DNA of 64,000 nt from Sarcomyxa edulis (Eukaryota; Basidiomycota; Agaricomycetes; Agaricales; Mycenaceae): contig QUOL01000001.1 of assembly GCA_009761415.1 (NCBI GenBank), positions 3,844,001-3,908,000 on the forward strand, read 5' to 3'. Shown here in pieces: positions 44,048 through 56,955 of this stretch. The number at the start of each line of letters is the position of its first letter. Within the stretch, counting starts at the first letter, position 1. The position numbers and the translations under genes were made by a program. The notes under the pieces were generated by a model. That model searched no databases, was not told the DNA's origin, and saw only the letters and a program-made list of their open reading frames with translations.

Positions 44048-46245
44048 ATGACTCTTCCGATACATCGCCAACATCCTTCACTTCCAGCTACCCCCGAAAG
44101 TGAGGTTACATATGGGAGTATAACCCCTAACTATACGGCTTACACTGTCACAGTTTCCGATTCCTCTCAAGATATAGAGAAAGGACACGATCGAATACGC
44201 GACGAAGATGTTTCTGACCACGACTACAAAGCGGAATCATCCGCCTCGACAACTACTTTGCCTATATCCCGACCACTGGGAGATAAAAACGACGCTTCCC
44301 CGACATTAGTGGAATGGGACGGTCCCTCAGATCCAGAGAATCCTCGAAATTGGGACAACAAACGCCGATGGACCGTCACCTTAGTTGTCAGTCTGTTCAC
44401 TTTCATCAGGTACCTTCCTGTGGCTTGCACTCTATCACATCGTCTAACATGAATCGAAATCGAAATCAAGTCCTGTAGCATCGTCTATCCCATCACCATC
44501 ACTTCCAGCCATATCAGGTGCCCTAAATATACCCTCTGGATCCATCCTCGAGAACATGTCTCTTTCCATATTTGTTCTCGCTTATGCTCTAGGCCCATTG
44601 ATATGGGGTCCCCTCTCAGAACTACACGGTCGTCTCCTCGTCCTCCAAATATCTAATATATGGTTTCTAAGTGCGTACTCAACAACACTTTCCCTCCCTC
44701 CCCTACCAAATTCCCGTACGTCGACATACTAACCCTACACATGAAAGTATTTAACAGCCTCTGCTCGATCTCCCGTACCCCTGCACAACTCCTCGTGTTT
44801 CGTTTTTTGGCTGGATTCGGAGGTGCTGCACCACAGTCCGTTGGGGGTGGAGTCGTTGGGGATTTGTGGTCTCCGATCGAGCGAGGGATGGCTATGAGTT
44901 TATATTCTCTTGCACCTCTCATCGGGCCATCCGTGGGTCCATTGGTAGGAGGGTGGATCGCTCAGAAAAGTCGTTGGCAATGGGTATTTTGGAGTGTTAG
45001 CATCGCTGACGGGCTCCTCCAGCTTGCTGGTTTCGTGAGTAATCTTGTCTGTGGCCTGTCGGACGTTACGAGTTTTTGTTCACCATCTTCATTCTATAGT
45101 TATTCCTTCGTGAAACATATGCTCCAGAGCTTCTCAAACGACGCGCTCGTGCGCTTCGCAAGTCCACAGGCAATCTTGGCTATCGAAGTGTATACGAACG
45201 ACCAGACCGCCACTGGACTTCTGTTTTTCGTCGGGGAATGGTCAGACCCATGAAATTCCTCCTCACAGAACCAATTGTGCAGGTCTTTGCGCTTTATATG
45301 GCCGTTCTATACGGGGTGCTTTATCTGACATTGACAAGTTACAATCTAGCTCGTTCTTTGTATTTTATGTTCATGTTCTTATATTCTCTTGATTCTACAG
45401 CGTTCGTCAAAGTCTTTACCGAGCATTACGGAGAAGACTCTGGTATCGCAGGACTCCATTATCTCGCTATCGCCCTCGGATCCACGGGTACGCACGCCTC
45501 TCCTCGACCTATACCTTGATCTCTGACCTTCCTGATAACTAGTCGGAGGTCAGACTGGTGCCCGCGCCCTGGACTCTATCTATAGACGACTGAAAGCCAA
45601 GAATGGTGGGATCGGCACACCCGAGATGAGGTCTGTTCTTCCCGATGAGCCACGCCATACTTTTACCTGACTTGAAGCAACCCAAGGATGCCCTTGTTAA
45701 TGGTAACAGCTGCTACCCTTCCCGTTGGACTCCTCATATATGGTTGGACTGCTAATGCAGGTACGTTTTGGTTCGTACCCGACCTAGGAGTATTCATCTT
45801 CTCGATTGGGATCGGTGAGTCAATCATCTGAGCGCTCTGCTCATATCTTGACGATACGGATCTGTAGGAGGGAATTGGACGTGTATTCAAACGTATCTCG
45901 TATGTATTGTTACTCGACATGTCACGTCTTTTCCACTCATGCAGCGGCAGGTCGATAACTACGCACTCCACGCAGCGAGTGCTATTGCAGGTGTCGCATC
46001 TTTCAGAGCCTTGGCTGGCTTCGGGTTCCCTTTGTTTGCGGATAAGATGTATGGAACGTTGGGTTACGGTTAGTTACTAGTAATGTTTCTTTGTTCCTGC
46101 TCTTAACATTCCACTGTGTATAGGTTGGGGTAATTCACTCCTGGCCTTAATCTGTCTCGTGATAGGCTGTCCGGCCCCTTTTGTATTTTACAAGTACGGG
46201 CCACGTTTGCGTGCATGGAGCAAAGAGACATCTGTGGAGCAATGA
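44048..46245 (+). CDS. MFS multidrug-type (DHA1) transporter
   Basis: Proton-coupled efflux transporter of the plasma membrane, major facilitator superfamily. A long hydrophilic N-terminus (MTLPIHRQHPSLPATPESEV, ... WDGPSDPENPRNWDNKRRW, the usual entry motif of the fungal family) leads into TM1. Exon 2 starts after AAATCAAG (44471): SPVASSIPSPSLPAISGALN, FVLAYALGPLIWGPLSELHG and GRLLVLQISN. Exon 3 gives LVFRFLAGFGGAAPQSVGGG, IERGMAMSLYSLAPLIGPSV and GPLVGGWIAQKSRWQWVFW. After an intron, LFLRETYAPELLKRRARALR and KFLLTEPIVQVFALYMAVLY follow. The second half spans 45,400-46,245 with several short introns. About 12 membrane helices are expected. Substrate not predictable. Confidence 0.88.
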
Positions 46246-46337
46246 CAGTAGAAAAATACGTCCCCCTAGACTTGTAATTTTAGTTTGAGACTATCGATAG
46301 AAGTATACATGGATTTTTTGAGTCCTCACCAGGATCC

Positions 46338-46963
46338 TCACCTAGCCCCGCGTTGTAATTCGACACCCAAGAGATTAGCGACAACACCAGCACTTTCTTG
46401 GCTCCGCCTCAGTCTTTCATAAAGGGAATGAATGGAACTTGTTGTTGTAGTCATCAATTGCTGTTCTGTCGGCGCTATGGCGGCTTGTGCATTTGACTGT
46501 GGCAGCGGAAGAAGTGGAAGTGCGCCGACACCACTGTGTCGCAATAGGTCAAACAGGAGTTGAAGTGTTTGTTTCACGGCAGTGATATCCACTATAAATG
46601 TAGATATATAAGAGATGTAAGAGTTTAATCGGAAGAATGGGGGCGCACCTTCTGTCTGGGCGGGGTTACTCCCTGGGTGATACGCATTTTGTCTAGTGGC
46701 ATGTTCCATCCCATAGATCATGTAGAGACATAATGAGCGCGTACGTACATTCCAAGTAAAGCACTCTGAGCCAAGTTCTGCAACCTGATGACATTTTCGT
46801 GTACAATATGGATATTCTGGATGAAAATGTCGGGAGAATTGGGATCGGCTCCTTGATGAAGGGAATGTGAAGGATTTGGCAACGGTTGAGTATGATTCTG
46901 AGGCAAAAACGAGTGCTGATTTGAGTGCGACGAGTAGTTGGGGATCGACGTCGAGGGTATCAT
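46338..46963 (-). CDS. small helical protein of unknown function
   Basis: Three exons from MIPSTSIPNYSSHSNQ (46963) join in phase to about 170 aa. The N-terminus is Gln/Asn/Pro-rich. The rest is predicted helical: IQNIHIVHENVIRLQNLAQS, NAYHPGSNPAQTE, DITAVKQTLQLLFDLLRHSG, SIHSLYERLRRSQESAGVVA. Size and helix layout recall small subunits of large complexes such as Mediator, but I cannot assign a family. It is divergent from the next gene, with 201 bp between starts. Confidence 0.6.
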
Positions 46964-47164
46964 GATGCAAAATGTGGGCCCTGGGGGTGGTTGATCAAAG
47001 AACTTGCCAGCCTGAGTGCAACCTGAGTGTAAGAGGATGATCGCCCATTTGGTTCTTGCCTTTGGTACAAACATTCGGCACGTGGTCGGCACCATATTTT
47101 CACCTTCAAGTTGCGAAGTCAAAATCACCCATACGCACAAGCATACCCTTTCTCTTCATACAAC

Positions 47165-48139
47165 ATGGCTCCATATACCGCCGAACCCATTTCCAGCGAC
47201 GAAGAGGACGCCCCGGAAACATTCTCGCTCGCTCAATCGAAACGAACGATCAAACAACAGGACGAACACCTTCGAAGCTTCGAAGCTGCAGAAAAGGAAA
47301 AGAAGAAGGAGAAGAACAGAGAACGAGATAGGAAGCTGAAGGAAAGGTCGGCAGCCACTAAGAAAGGCAGCTCAAGAGAGACAGAGGTCGAACAAGACCA
47401 TGGAATGAATGTTGAAGCAAGGATGGAACGAGCGATGCGTGATGCTCAGGATGAAATGGATGAGCTTGAGGATGGTTCGGATATCGAGGGCTTTGGGACG
47501 GGTAGCGATGATGAGGATGAAGAAGGTGACGAAAGCGACGAGGATGAGGACGAGGACGATGTGGAAATGGAATCGGTAGAAGAAGGAGATTCTGAGGACG
47601 ACACTGAAGCACCCCCAATGGCGTCAAAACCGAATCCAAATCATATCCCAGATCATCTATTCACCTCTGCATTTACCTCTCAACCATCATCACTGAAGAA
47701 CCGCCTCGGCCCACACATCTCGGACGGCGCACCAAAAAAGTCTCGGAAACGAACTAGTACTCGCACTCCGGAAGATTTGATTTTAGGGTACGGTGCAATT
47801 GCGGTGCAAGTCATCTTACCTTTGATATCATCTTACTCACCCTCGTTCATATGTTATACAGTTCTCGAGCCATCAGGACGCTACCGGAGACTGGTCGACC
47901 TCCATTAGCACCTTCTGCACTTCCATCGCGGAAGATTCAAAAATTCCTCAAACGTACGCTAGGCCTCTCCGGGGATGCGAAAGCTCAACAAAGGAAAGGT
48001 TGGGAGCGTAAAGCAGGTAAGTCCTTTGATCATCTTCGTCTGTCTTCATAGTCTGAACTAGATCATTGGTATTCTTCCAGTGAATATCGGTGTTATGAAA
48101 CACAATGGACCCGCATCGAGTTTCGTCAGAAATCGATGA
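47165..48139 (+). CDS. acidic, probably nuclear protein of unknown function
   Basis: Exons 47165-47787, 47862-48016 and 48081-48139 join in phase to about 278 aa. Start MAPYTAEPISSDEEDAPETF. A Lys/Glu-rich coiled coil (AAEKEKKKEKNRERDRKLKE) is followed by a long Asp/Glu tract (residues ~105-150) and a basic segment PKKSRKRTSTRTPED. The C-terminus looks conserved: SRKIQKFLKRTLGLSG and VNIGVMKHNGPASSFVRNR. This mix of acidic tract and basic patches is common among nucleolar ribosome-biogenesis factors, which is inference only. Confidence 0.7.
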
Positions 48140-48246
48140 TTACTTTGTAACACGCGTTTTAAGTTTGCCTGCCTTCAATCAACATCATCCTGAATGTATA
48201 TTTCTACGCATAATAATACAGGTCGCAGAGAAACGAGAACTACCCT

Positions 48247-50941
48247 TCAACTCCAAGTATCGCTTATAGTTTGCGAACCGGAGTTAACAGTCGTAGCTTG
48301 ACGGTTTGGATCTGATTCCCAGACGACCTATAATAAAGCAGCGTGAATGATCATATAACGCGGATTTCTTTCTTTGCAGAGGGATGACTACGCGTACTCA
48401 CGCTACCGTCAGTCTCCTTGCGGATGAACTTATACTGGAAAGCCGTCTTAGGAGGCAAAGACACTGTTACGGTCCACACAGGGTAGGTCGCAGCCGACAG
48501 GGGGATCTGTGAGTAAACAGTTTCAGTCACGGTTGCACGCAAGGTTCACGAACGGTGGATATATGACAATATGCTCACCGAAGACGCAGGATTCCACGCT
48601 CCTAACTGTGATAGACTACCCGAGAGGAAGATGTTCTAGAAAATATGAGATGTTGAATAATGGCTTTTCCCATGTTTCAAGCAATCGAGTACTGACCTCA
48701 CCAAATGTAGTCGTAGCCGTCTCAGAAAAAGTGACAGAAATTGTGCCACCGGACCCTAATGCCCCAGTATGGATAGCGATAGCGCTGCGAGCAGGGACGA
48801 CGGCGCTGAAGGAGCCTCCAGATACCGTGAAACTAGAATGGCAAATACAAGAATATCAAGATCGTGCATGGTCCCATGTGCAAAGGAGACGGACCCAGTG
48901 CCAGTACAAGTCCCAGACGAACTCGTCCCGCTGATAACATCACAGTACGATCCTGCAGGTAATGAGGTAGTGAATGTGGTGCTCCAAGCAGAATCATCAT
49001 TATTTATCGCAACAAATCCAGCCGAACCTATAGTCTCACATGAGCTCATGCGTTTCATTCAAAAGAAGAGGCATACCTCTCCCGAAAGCGATCCGGTCCG
49101 ACTGAGGAGACACCCAATTCGTGATAGCGGCAGACCCTACATTATTACGGAAACCCGTCATTCCTGAAAAAGCGACCCATCGGTGCTGGCATAGCCATCC
49201 GTTTTGACCTCCAGTTCCCGAGCACGTTCCAGTCCCTGCGTAGAATGATTCGGCAGAGTCAGTCATGCAATTGAGTAGCTTGGTTGCTACTTACCACCGT
49301 TGGGTGCCCCGAGATCCGTGTTTGTGAATCCAGAATAGCTAGATAATACCGTGGGCGTACCGTACGGATGAGCGAGTGAGAAGATAGTAGCCGTGACATA
49401 GGTGTTGGAAGGGGAATTGGCGTTCAACGAGGCTCCGTTCTTTTTGATGATATATTGGTTAGATGTTGAGGTGGATTGTAGATAGAAATAAGGCATACCC
49501 TCTCAGTATCATGGTTCGCGACGAATACATTGGCAGATGTACCAGGAACCCAGCCTATGTGACTGATGTGAGTCATTCTTGAGCACGATCAATATTGGGG
49601 AGGGGAGAACCTTGATTGTCTAAATTCTGTAAGCTGGATATTCCTCCACCCGAGAAAGCGTTCAAGAGGGCCGTCGTGTACCGGAACCTGGAGTCCGTCA
49701 TTGGTATGAATCTGCCATTCGAAAAGAAGGCTTACTCTTGTACATCACCTGTACATAAGGACATAAGTGGCCGCAATGATCTTGAGTGGCACGAGAGACA
49801 TGCAGGGTGAGAAACTCACCATTCATGACGTATTCGGACGGTTGGATGGGTTCTCCAGCACCCCAGATGACTTCCTGAGTAATGTAAGGCGTCGAATTGA
49901 GCCTTGCTAAGATGTTTTGAAGGTCGGTGGCGGCGATGTCTAAGGACAAGATAATGGGTCGACAAGAAAGAAAATGTGTTATGAGCCACTCACGCTTCGC
50001 TGCATCGAGACGCATACCATCGACACCTAACGAAAGCAAGTCATTACCATACTCCGCCAATCTTTCTCTGACATATTCAGTGTCCGTGCCAAGGCTAACA
50101 AAGTCAATATCGACGCGACCTGAAGGGTCATAAATAAGACTTACTCGGCAAGATTGACAAGTTCGCAGGTCTGAACCTCGAGCCGGTTGTCATAGTTGAC
50201 AATGTCGTCTCCGGGCTCTAGTCCACAGTGATGGAAATCCTGGTACTGATAGATCCCTGGGTAGACGTAGTGCGTGAAAGTATCTCCAGCAAGGCCAACG
50301 CCAGAATCAGATCCAGCCATATGATTGAAGATCGTATCTATACAGGAGAGACGTTAGTTTTCACATGGTCATATGGGATAGAGTGTTATAAAATGGGAAT
50401 CAATTTACCTGCGATGACTTTGACGCCAGCTGCGTGGCAAGTATTGATCATGCTAGGGAGATGTCCATATTGAATGATATATAATGGGCAAAGGCCTAGA
50501 AATGGTGACATACTTGGCGAACTGTGCTCGGTCCCCACGTTTAGAAGTCAGTGTATAGGTAACAGGCTGTCAAAAGCATGCATCAGTGTGGTGATTGATG
50601 CAGATGAGAGAATGCTAACCTGATAATCGGTCCACCACTGGTCCCCGGTAACATGCTCCTGCGCTGGGCTTGCTGTAGAAACAATCGTTCGTGAGTGAAA
50701 GAAGTCATAGTTTAGGCAAAATAGATGACTTGCCTTGAACGAACCCGTAGCCGGCAGGACCAAGAAAATTTGTACATTCTGCAGCAATACTATCCCATGT
50801 CCACTCGAACATCTGGACGATAACATCCTTGCTCCCAGATGGAGTGCGAGTTTCGAGAGATGTCGCCTCGAAGAAAGGTGCGCATAAGACTTGACTGGTC
50901 AAAAACAACGAGCCTAACCAGTGTCCAGAGAGTCGCCTCAT
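48247..50941 (-). CDS. secreted alpha-amylase (GH13) with C-terminal CBM20
   Basis: Endo-acting starch hydrolase (alpha-1,4 bonds), secreted. I chose Met at 50941 because it begins a signal peptide (MRRLSGHWLGSLFLTSQVLC). The catalytic barrel follows: DVIVQMFEWTWDSIAAECTN, FLGPAGYGFVQ, SPAQEHVTGDQWWTDYQ, YTLTSKRGDRAQFA. Catalytic triad: Asp in LGVDGMRLDAAK, Glu in YITQEVIWGAGEP, Asp in the NHDTER-type block near 49510. The beta-sandwich domain C region reads GSAGFVAINNDDSAWSTTF. The starch-binding CBM20 runs from ATTTFGENIF to PVWTVTVSLPPKTAFQYKFI, KETDGS, VVWESDPNRQ and the stop at 48247. The N-terminal motif set fits the subfamily shared by bacteria and basidiomycetes (GH13_32-like). Many short introns. 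Confidence 0.92.
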
Positions 50942-52451
50942 TGCGTCGAACTGAGGGAGTGATACACGTATCGACAAAATCTGAGGCCCCGCAAGAAGGA
51001 CATCTTCTTAAGCAATATCATTCATGCCCGATATACGCGTGATTTCACGGGGCGAAAAGAAGAGCGACCATACGAGATTCCTCCATGTGGATGTAAGATT
51101 CGTAAGGGTATTTTTATGACCAGTTTAAGAGCGCTAGAATTTGAGGGGGAGTGAGAAGTTCGCGAGAGAAAGAAAGCCGATTCCGCTGGGATCCTACAAT
51201 GGCAATCGGGGAGCACATAGACCGATGAAGATCGGTGCCGTCGGAGTCATGGGGAACTATAGCCACTGTATCTCAACTTTTCTGAGCATTACGAGTTTGT
51301 TTGCCAAACAGTTGCATAGTCTAATGTAAGAAAGTCAAATCTAGGTTGCCAGTTTCAGAATTGTGGCAAGTCGGAAGGGAGAATTGTCAGACTCGGACGT
51401 ACCAGCTGAGTACGGCGAGAAGTTCTCGCCGTCACTTGCACAATCTGCATATGCAGGACTGACACGTGGTAAACACCCATGCTCTCTAGCTACCTCAGCT
51501 GAACGAACACACATGTCTCAAGCCGATGATCGCTTGTGCGATCTTCCCAGAATTGTGCAGTAAGGTTGCTTTCTTGGGAGTCGTGCCTATAACGGATAAT
51601 CGAGCAGGGAGAATGAATCAACCACTCAACAAGATATCCATCGATCCTCCCACAATTGAATATACACACTCAGGCCATTATGCTACACATCTTGGTCCTG
51701 CTGTACCTCTACTGAGTCCGAGTCATGATTCATGCGTTGAGCAAGGACGAGAGCCGGACACCAGAGACAACCAAGCCAAACTGCCAGATTTTTCAATAGC
51801 GCAACGAGGGCCGGTCGAATACGTATAAGTACGTAGTGACTACATGCAGCCGGAGAGTGTCAAGCGCAAGTCAAAAGAGTCTTAGAGAAAATTGCGATTT
51901 GCCTGCAACTTGAGGGAATCGTGAAAGCTGTGCAAATCATGCTTGGCAACGTCAAAAAATACTAACAGTCCTTCGATCGATCACCGTGAGTTCGCCACTC
52001 GATGTGCTTGAATATGAGAGACATGCAGAGATCACGAAAGGAATGCGATGCAAAGGACAGGGGAAGCCGATGTCCCACAAGCTCCGCCAATTTCATCTGG
52101 AAGACGTCTTCGTCGAGACCCTCCCTGACGTCCTAACTCGTTAGTTGCTCCATGCATCAACCATGCATGACTGAACATGCCTACTAACCGAGTTGTTGTT
52201 GTAAGAAGTTGTAGCTGCGCGGCTGCGATTGGGCAGACAGGTGAAACACATGTTAGGTAGATATGATAAGTGCCCTTGTACAGGATGAGTAAACCGATCT
52301 GCCTACTAGGAAGCAAGCATGTCTTCTCATGAGCTTGACCTTTGAAGATTGTCCATACTTATCATTTACTTCAGAATACAGACAGCCCTATCCAAATTCC
52401 TCCACACTTTCAAAAATTTAGCCCAAAATACGAGGTCAAAGAAAGGTAAGC
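50942..52451. other. long intergenic region upstream of the amylase
   Basis: About 1.5 kb with only weak, overlapping frames; likely the amylase promoter plus the xylanase terminator. No gene or RNA recognised. Confidence 0.45.
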
Positions 52452-54575
52452 TCAAGCCAAAGCTGCGATAACAGCGTTATACGCAGGCTTGGGCTTGTAG
52501 TTCGTGTCGAATAGGAGAGGGCTTGTCGATGCTCTCCACGAGTTCTGTAGAATATCATTGAGTGTGGCGGGTTGCGGAAGGCGACAACAATAACTTACGA
52601 CATCACTGACGCCCCAGCTGGTGATGGATATACACGCCGGCGTATTCAAGCACGCCTTGACGACAGTGGTATAGTCATTCGGAGAAGCTCCTGCGATATC
52701 GAACTCTGTGATTGAGATATCAGTCCCAGCGGCCGACAGGGCAGTCAGGGCGGCTTGGACTCCTCCAGCTCCTCCAGCCTGTACATATACGGAAGATCAA
52801 CCGACGTGTCCCCTTTTGAAGGTATGCGAGAGCTTAAGTGCTTACATTGAGATGGGTTTGAGTGCCTATACCGTCAATCAACTTGGTTCCGCCGCCGTTG
52901 ATCCGCTTGACTAGTGCCACCATCCCTAGAAGGTGTACAGGAGCGATCGATGACAGCCATAATCGTAGATGAGTCGCACTTACCTTGAACTTTGGCATTG
53001 TTAGAATCTAGATTATAGTCGTTGATGAACAGCCTATATCATCAATGATTAGAACTCGACCATTGGCGCTACAGACAGCGGAACAAACCTAGCGTTGGGA
53101 TCGGCAGCCCTAGCAGCTTCAAAGGCTATTGTGACGAAAGACTGTGTGGATAATCAGTTATATCGGTTGAAATTGTCTTGACGAGACAGAGCTGTTGCTT
53201 ACCTCCCCAAGGACGTTGGAGAAGACGCTGGAGCGGAGGGTACCATCCTCATTGAATATTTCGCTAAGTACGTGTCAGTCAAACATGCGAAGTCTAGGAA
53301 GAGTATCTGAAGGTTGCATACTTGCACACATCCCACTTGATCATAAAGAATTAGTCAGTACAAATAAATTCGACCTTGATACCATGACGTACAGCTAGAA
53401 TTCAGACGCAGCTTAATTTTGGATGAAAACCATGGCTAATATAAGGGAGCACGTACCGTATATCTTGCCTTTGTACCGGCCCATGACGGTGGAAATATGG
53501 TTCTGCATCACAGAAGTCTGGAGACATATTCAAATCACACATGTGAGCCTTGAAGCTAGTAGAAGAGAGATATCACTGACCAACGTCGCCTTGTCGTTAA
53601 TAGCAGACACCCAGCTCGGAAGTTGAGAGTGCCAAATAAGCGTATGTCCACGGATTATTTTACCGTTTGTCGTCGCAAAATTGACGAGCGCATCTGCACC
53701 GGCGAAGGTGAACGTGTTCCTGGTGTCTAGATCAAAGCATCATATAAGCGGGCCTCGAGTATGTTAGAACTGGCTGGCGCGTTACTCTCTGTCGCATCCC
53801 ACTGGACGGTTTATGTTACTTCTTCATCAGATGACGGTAAAGAAAAACAATATAGTACCTACCTTCATCGAGTTTTCAGGAGTAACCTGACCAAATTCGG
53901 ATTTCAGAAGAGCTTGGTTTGCTGCGGAAAGAAATCAGTATGAACCACCCGATGGATGAAACCATCGGAACTTGAAACGAACCTGCAATATTTATGGTGT
54001 TAGAATCCGCACAGGAGCCCCAGAAGTGTTTTCCTTTAGCGACGAATTTAGCGTTCAGTCCGGTTCCCGTGGCAGGATTGGACCCGGCTGTCGTTGTGGC
54101 TGGAGGGCTCGACGTCGTGGTCGGCGGGGGTGGTGGGGGTGGCGCAGCGGTGGTGGTGCTAGGTTGGCATTGACTGTTCAGTAAGTCATAAGTAACGGCT
54201 CAGCTGGAAAATGGTCGTGTATAAAGATAGGTATATACCTGTAGTAGTCGTTGAGGTAGACACAGCTGGTACCCGCGTCACCTGTAAGAGAACGAGATGA
54301 GCTATACCGACTCAATAGGGCTGTGGGGCTAGAATGGTGCATACATGTTGTCTAGATGGCGCATCAGACGAGGAATCAGCAGTGACATCAAACGAGAACA
54401 AAAGGAATTTCTTACGCTTCCGCTGTAACCTATACCGGCACCTGCACAATACGAACTGAATCAGCTGTTGAATACGTAGAGCTTGAAACGAACATTGTCC
54501 CCAGACCGCAACAGACGCAACCCGCTGCACGAGGATAGCTACGAAGACGATGGACAATGAGACCAATTTTGCCAT
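52452..54575 (-). CDS. secreted GH10 endo-1,4-beta-xylanase with N-terminal CBM1
   Basis: Cleaves xylan backbones in plant cell walls with retention of configuration. Start [20 protein letters not shown] (signal peptide) at 54575. The fungal cellulose-binding module CBM1 follows directly (VAVWGQC ... GYSG ... YLNDYYSQC), then a Thr/Pro linker. GH10 barrel: [57 protein letters not shown], acid/base Glu in [24 protein letters not shown], nucleophile Glu in [12 protein letters not shown], then ITSWGVSD. It ends [17 protein letters not shown]. About a dozen exons. Domain order CBM1-GH10 is typical of wood- and litter-degrading basidiomycetes. Confidence 0.95.
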
Positions 54576-55487
54576 GACTGAAGAGTTGCCACTGGAGTAT
54601 GCATCTATAGATTGCAGACGCGTCTTATATACCATGGATCATAAGCACAGAGACGGAGGAACTGTGTTCGTCCTGGATCCAGGACAAAAGTCCGTCGATT
54701 AATATCCCGAAGTAACATCCAAGAAAGATCATAGGACATACCCCGTCAATACAGTCGAGGGCTGCCAAGAGTGCTTAAGAGGCACGAGAAACCGTAAACG
54801 GCTGAATTTCGCTGTTGTTGTTAATCGTTATGGGAAAAGAATAATCATACAGGCACGGAGGAAATTGTTTTTGGGTAGAGAACAAAATCTGCCAGATGTT
54901 AGGGCATGCGCTTCGACGTACAGTGGCACTTCAGAGAAGAAAACATGCATACGGTGCATTGCCAGTGGTGCATTTGTTCGGATGTTAGGCTCGCCAAGCC
55001 AGCCGCTTGTTTCGTTCTTCCATAAGCGCTCGTAATTCCTGTCAGTATCAAGACTTTAGTCCGACATATCAACGACGCTGCGGGAAGGGCGAGGATAACA
55101 TGGATGATAGACTCGCCTAGTACCAGCTGACTCAGTGCCAAATCAGATCGATACGATTGATGCTCTAGTCTGATCAGCCATATCACTCCGAGGAATAAGA
55201 ACGCTCACCAGAGGTTGTGAGTCCAGGCTTGAAGTCGATGCGTAGGAGGGAGCAAAGTGTATAAATGCAAAATAGATTACACATACACGAAATTGAAAAA
55301 GTCATCAATGCAGGTAAGTAAGTATTGGAAAGCGTAGCGTAACGTATAACCGAAACCAAAAAAAAAAAACTCCAAGGATTATTTTTGGATAGGAGTAGGT
55401 GATATATATAATTGGAGATCTAAAAGGACAAGGACAGGGAAAGTGAGATTGGAATCCAGATGAGGGTATAAACCGAGGAGTTTCGAC
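54576..55487. other. intergenic (xylanase promoter, Dgk1 3' flank)
   Basis: A 95-codon minus frame at 54899-55186 has no homology I can see and poor composition. No supported gene. Confidence 0.4.
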
Positions 55488-56731
55488 TCAAGCAGAACTT
55501 GGAGAGAACAGCCCGAGGAACTTGAAGAATCCTAATATGCATCCACCAGATATGATCGGCAACGTGAAGTTGTCGTCTAGCGATCCAAGATCCAACGCCT
55601 CAGCCACGCCACTAACCACCCCAGCCACGAGACCTATCACTCCCAACCCAGCCCACCCACCCGTCGATACGCTCGGTACGGCCACCCCAGAAGCTTCTAC
55701 AGCCCTCTTCGCCCATCCTGTCAGGGAAGTCCCGACGGCACCTTGGGCCCACGACCAGCTGATATCTGACGGGGTAGTTCGGGAGGGAGCGACGAGGCTC
55801 CAGAATGTGATTGCGATGAGGGTGCCGGTGATACTGGCTGCTATGAACCCTGCGAGGGATTTTCGAGGGGCGAGGGGCAGATGGAGGATGGGCATGCGGC
55901 TTGGGAGGGAGGGAGTGCGGGAGCCGAACATGCGGCCGAAGGTAGAGGCGGCGGTGTCGGCCCATGAGAGGCTGTGCGGGAGAAAGAGACAGATATGATA
56001 AGTATGTATGTATGAAAGGGACGAAGGAATATGATACTTGCATTAGGATGGCTACTGTGGCTACATCTAGAGGGTAGACGGAGAGGACAAAGTTGACGCC
56101 GAGGATGTACCATATGACACCGTTCATTGAGTTCTGAGGGATGTTATGTAGATGGTCGTCAGACAAAGGGAATTGGTACACACCTTTTCAGATTCTCGCA
56201 TGAGGAATCCAAGAAACCTCTCATAGACTCTCTCGAATGATGGGTATCTTAGACGCAAGAAATCCGCGGGGGCAATCACAGCTAGCGCTGTCCACAAGAC
56301 GTAGACGACGGTTTTCGGCGAGCCTTGTGACAAGTACAAGTATACTGTAAAGAAACCTGAAGACACCAATGTGCATGAGAGAAAGTAAAATATAGACAGA
56401 AACTAGACGCACCTATAGAAGAATGAAGTACTTTCCGTGGAACTTCCCAATCAATCTTATCCGTCTTTTTCCTGACCTCTTTCGTCGGCGACCCTATCGT
56501 TGAATCCGAATCCTCCTCCCTCTCATCAAGAACATCCACATCTGTATCATTATGCGCCCCTTGAAGATGCGAGAGTCTCCGCATGACTTTGCGGGTTATG
56601 TTCTGCACACCCGGTCGTGATGGTGAAAATCGGGTGTTGAGTGTGGCAGGCGACGGGGAACGCGTTGACGTTCTTCGTCTTGGAGACGTGCTTAAAGAGA
56701 TAGCGTCTGTGGCCGGGAGTGTACTAGTCAT
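55488..56731 (-). CDS. DGK1: CTP-dependent diacylglycerol kinase (Dgk1-like)
   Basis: ER/nuclear-membrane enzyme converting diacylglycerol to phosphatidate using CTP, opposing the phosphatidate phosphatase Pah1. Start MTSTLPATDAISLSTSPRRR is at 56731. The soluble N-terminus is Ser/Arg-rich with likely phosphosites. The membrane part runs KIDWEVPRKVLHSSIGFFTV, VYVLWTALAVIAPADFLRLR, PSFERVYERFLGFLMRESEK, NGVIWYILGVNFVLSVYPLD, WADTAASTFGR, and LGSLDDNFTLPIISG near the end. These match the CTP-transferase fold of Dgk1 and its relatives, with conserved Asp residues in the last two blocks. The C-terminus is GFFKFLGLFSPSSA. About four exons. Confidence 0.88.
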
Positions 56732-56955
56732 CTAGATTTATGAGGGGGATTTCGTGAATTTGTCGTTTGGAGGGTCGTAAGGAAGGAGATTCAAATTGTT
56801 CGCGGTTGAAGCTAAAGTCACGAAGCATGACTGTTTTGATCATTGATGGTTTGGAAGTCCGACGCGCAAAATTATTTTATCTCTCATTGACGAGCCATTT
56901 TAGAAGAAAAAAAAACAGAGCAAAGGACTGGATAGTGAGGTAGCAGTGTCTACAA

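Noticed and set aside
54899..55186. 95-codon minus-strand frame
   Set aside because: No recognisable family, lies between two well-defined genes, composition not convincing.
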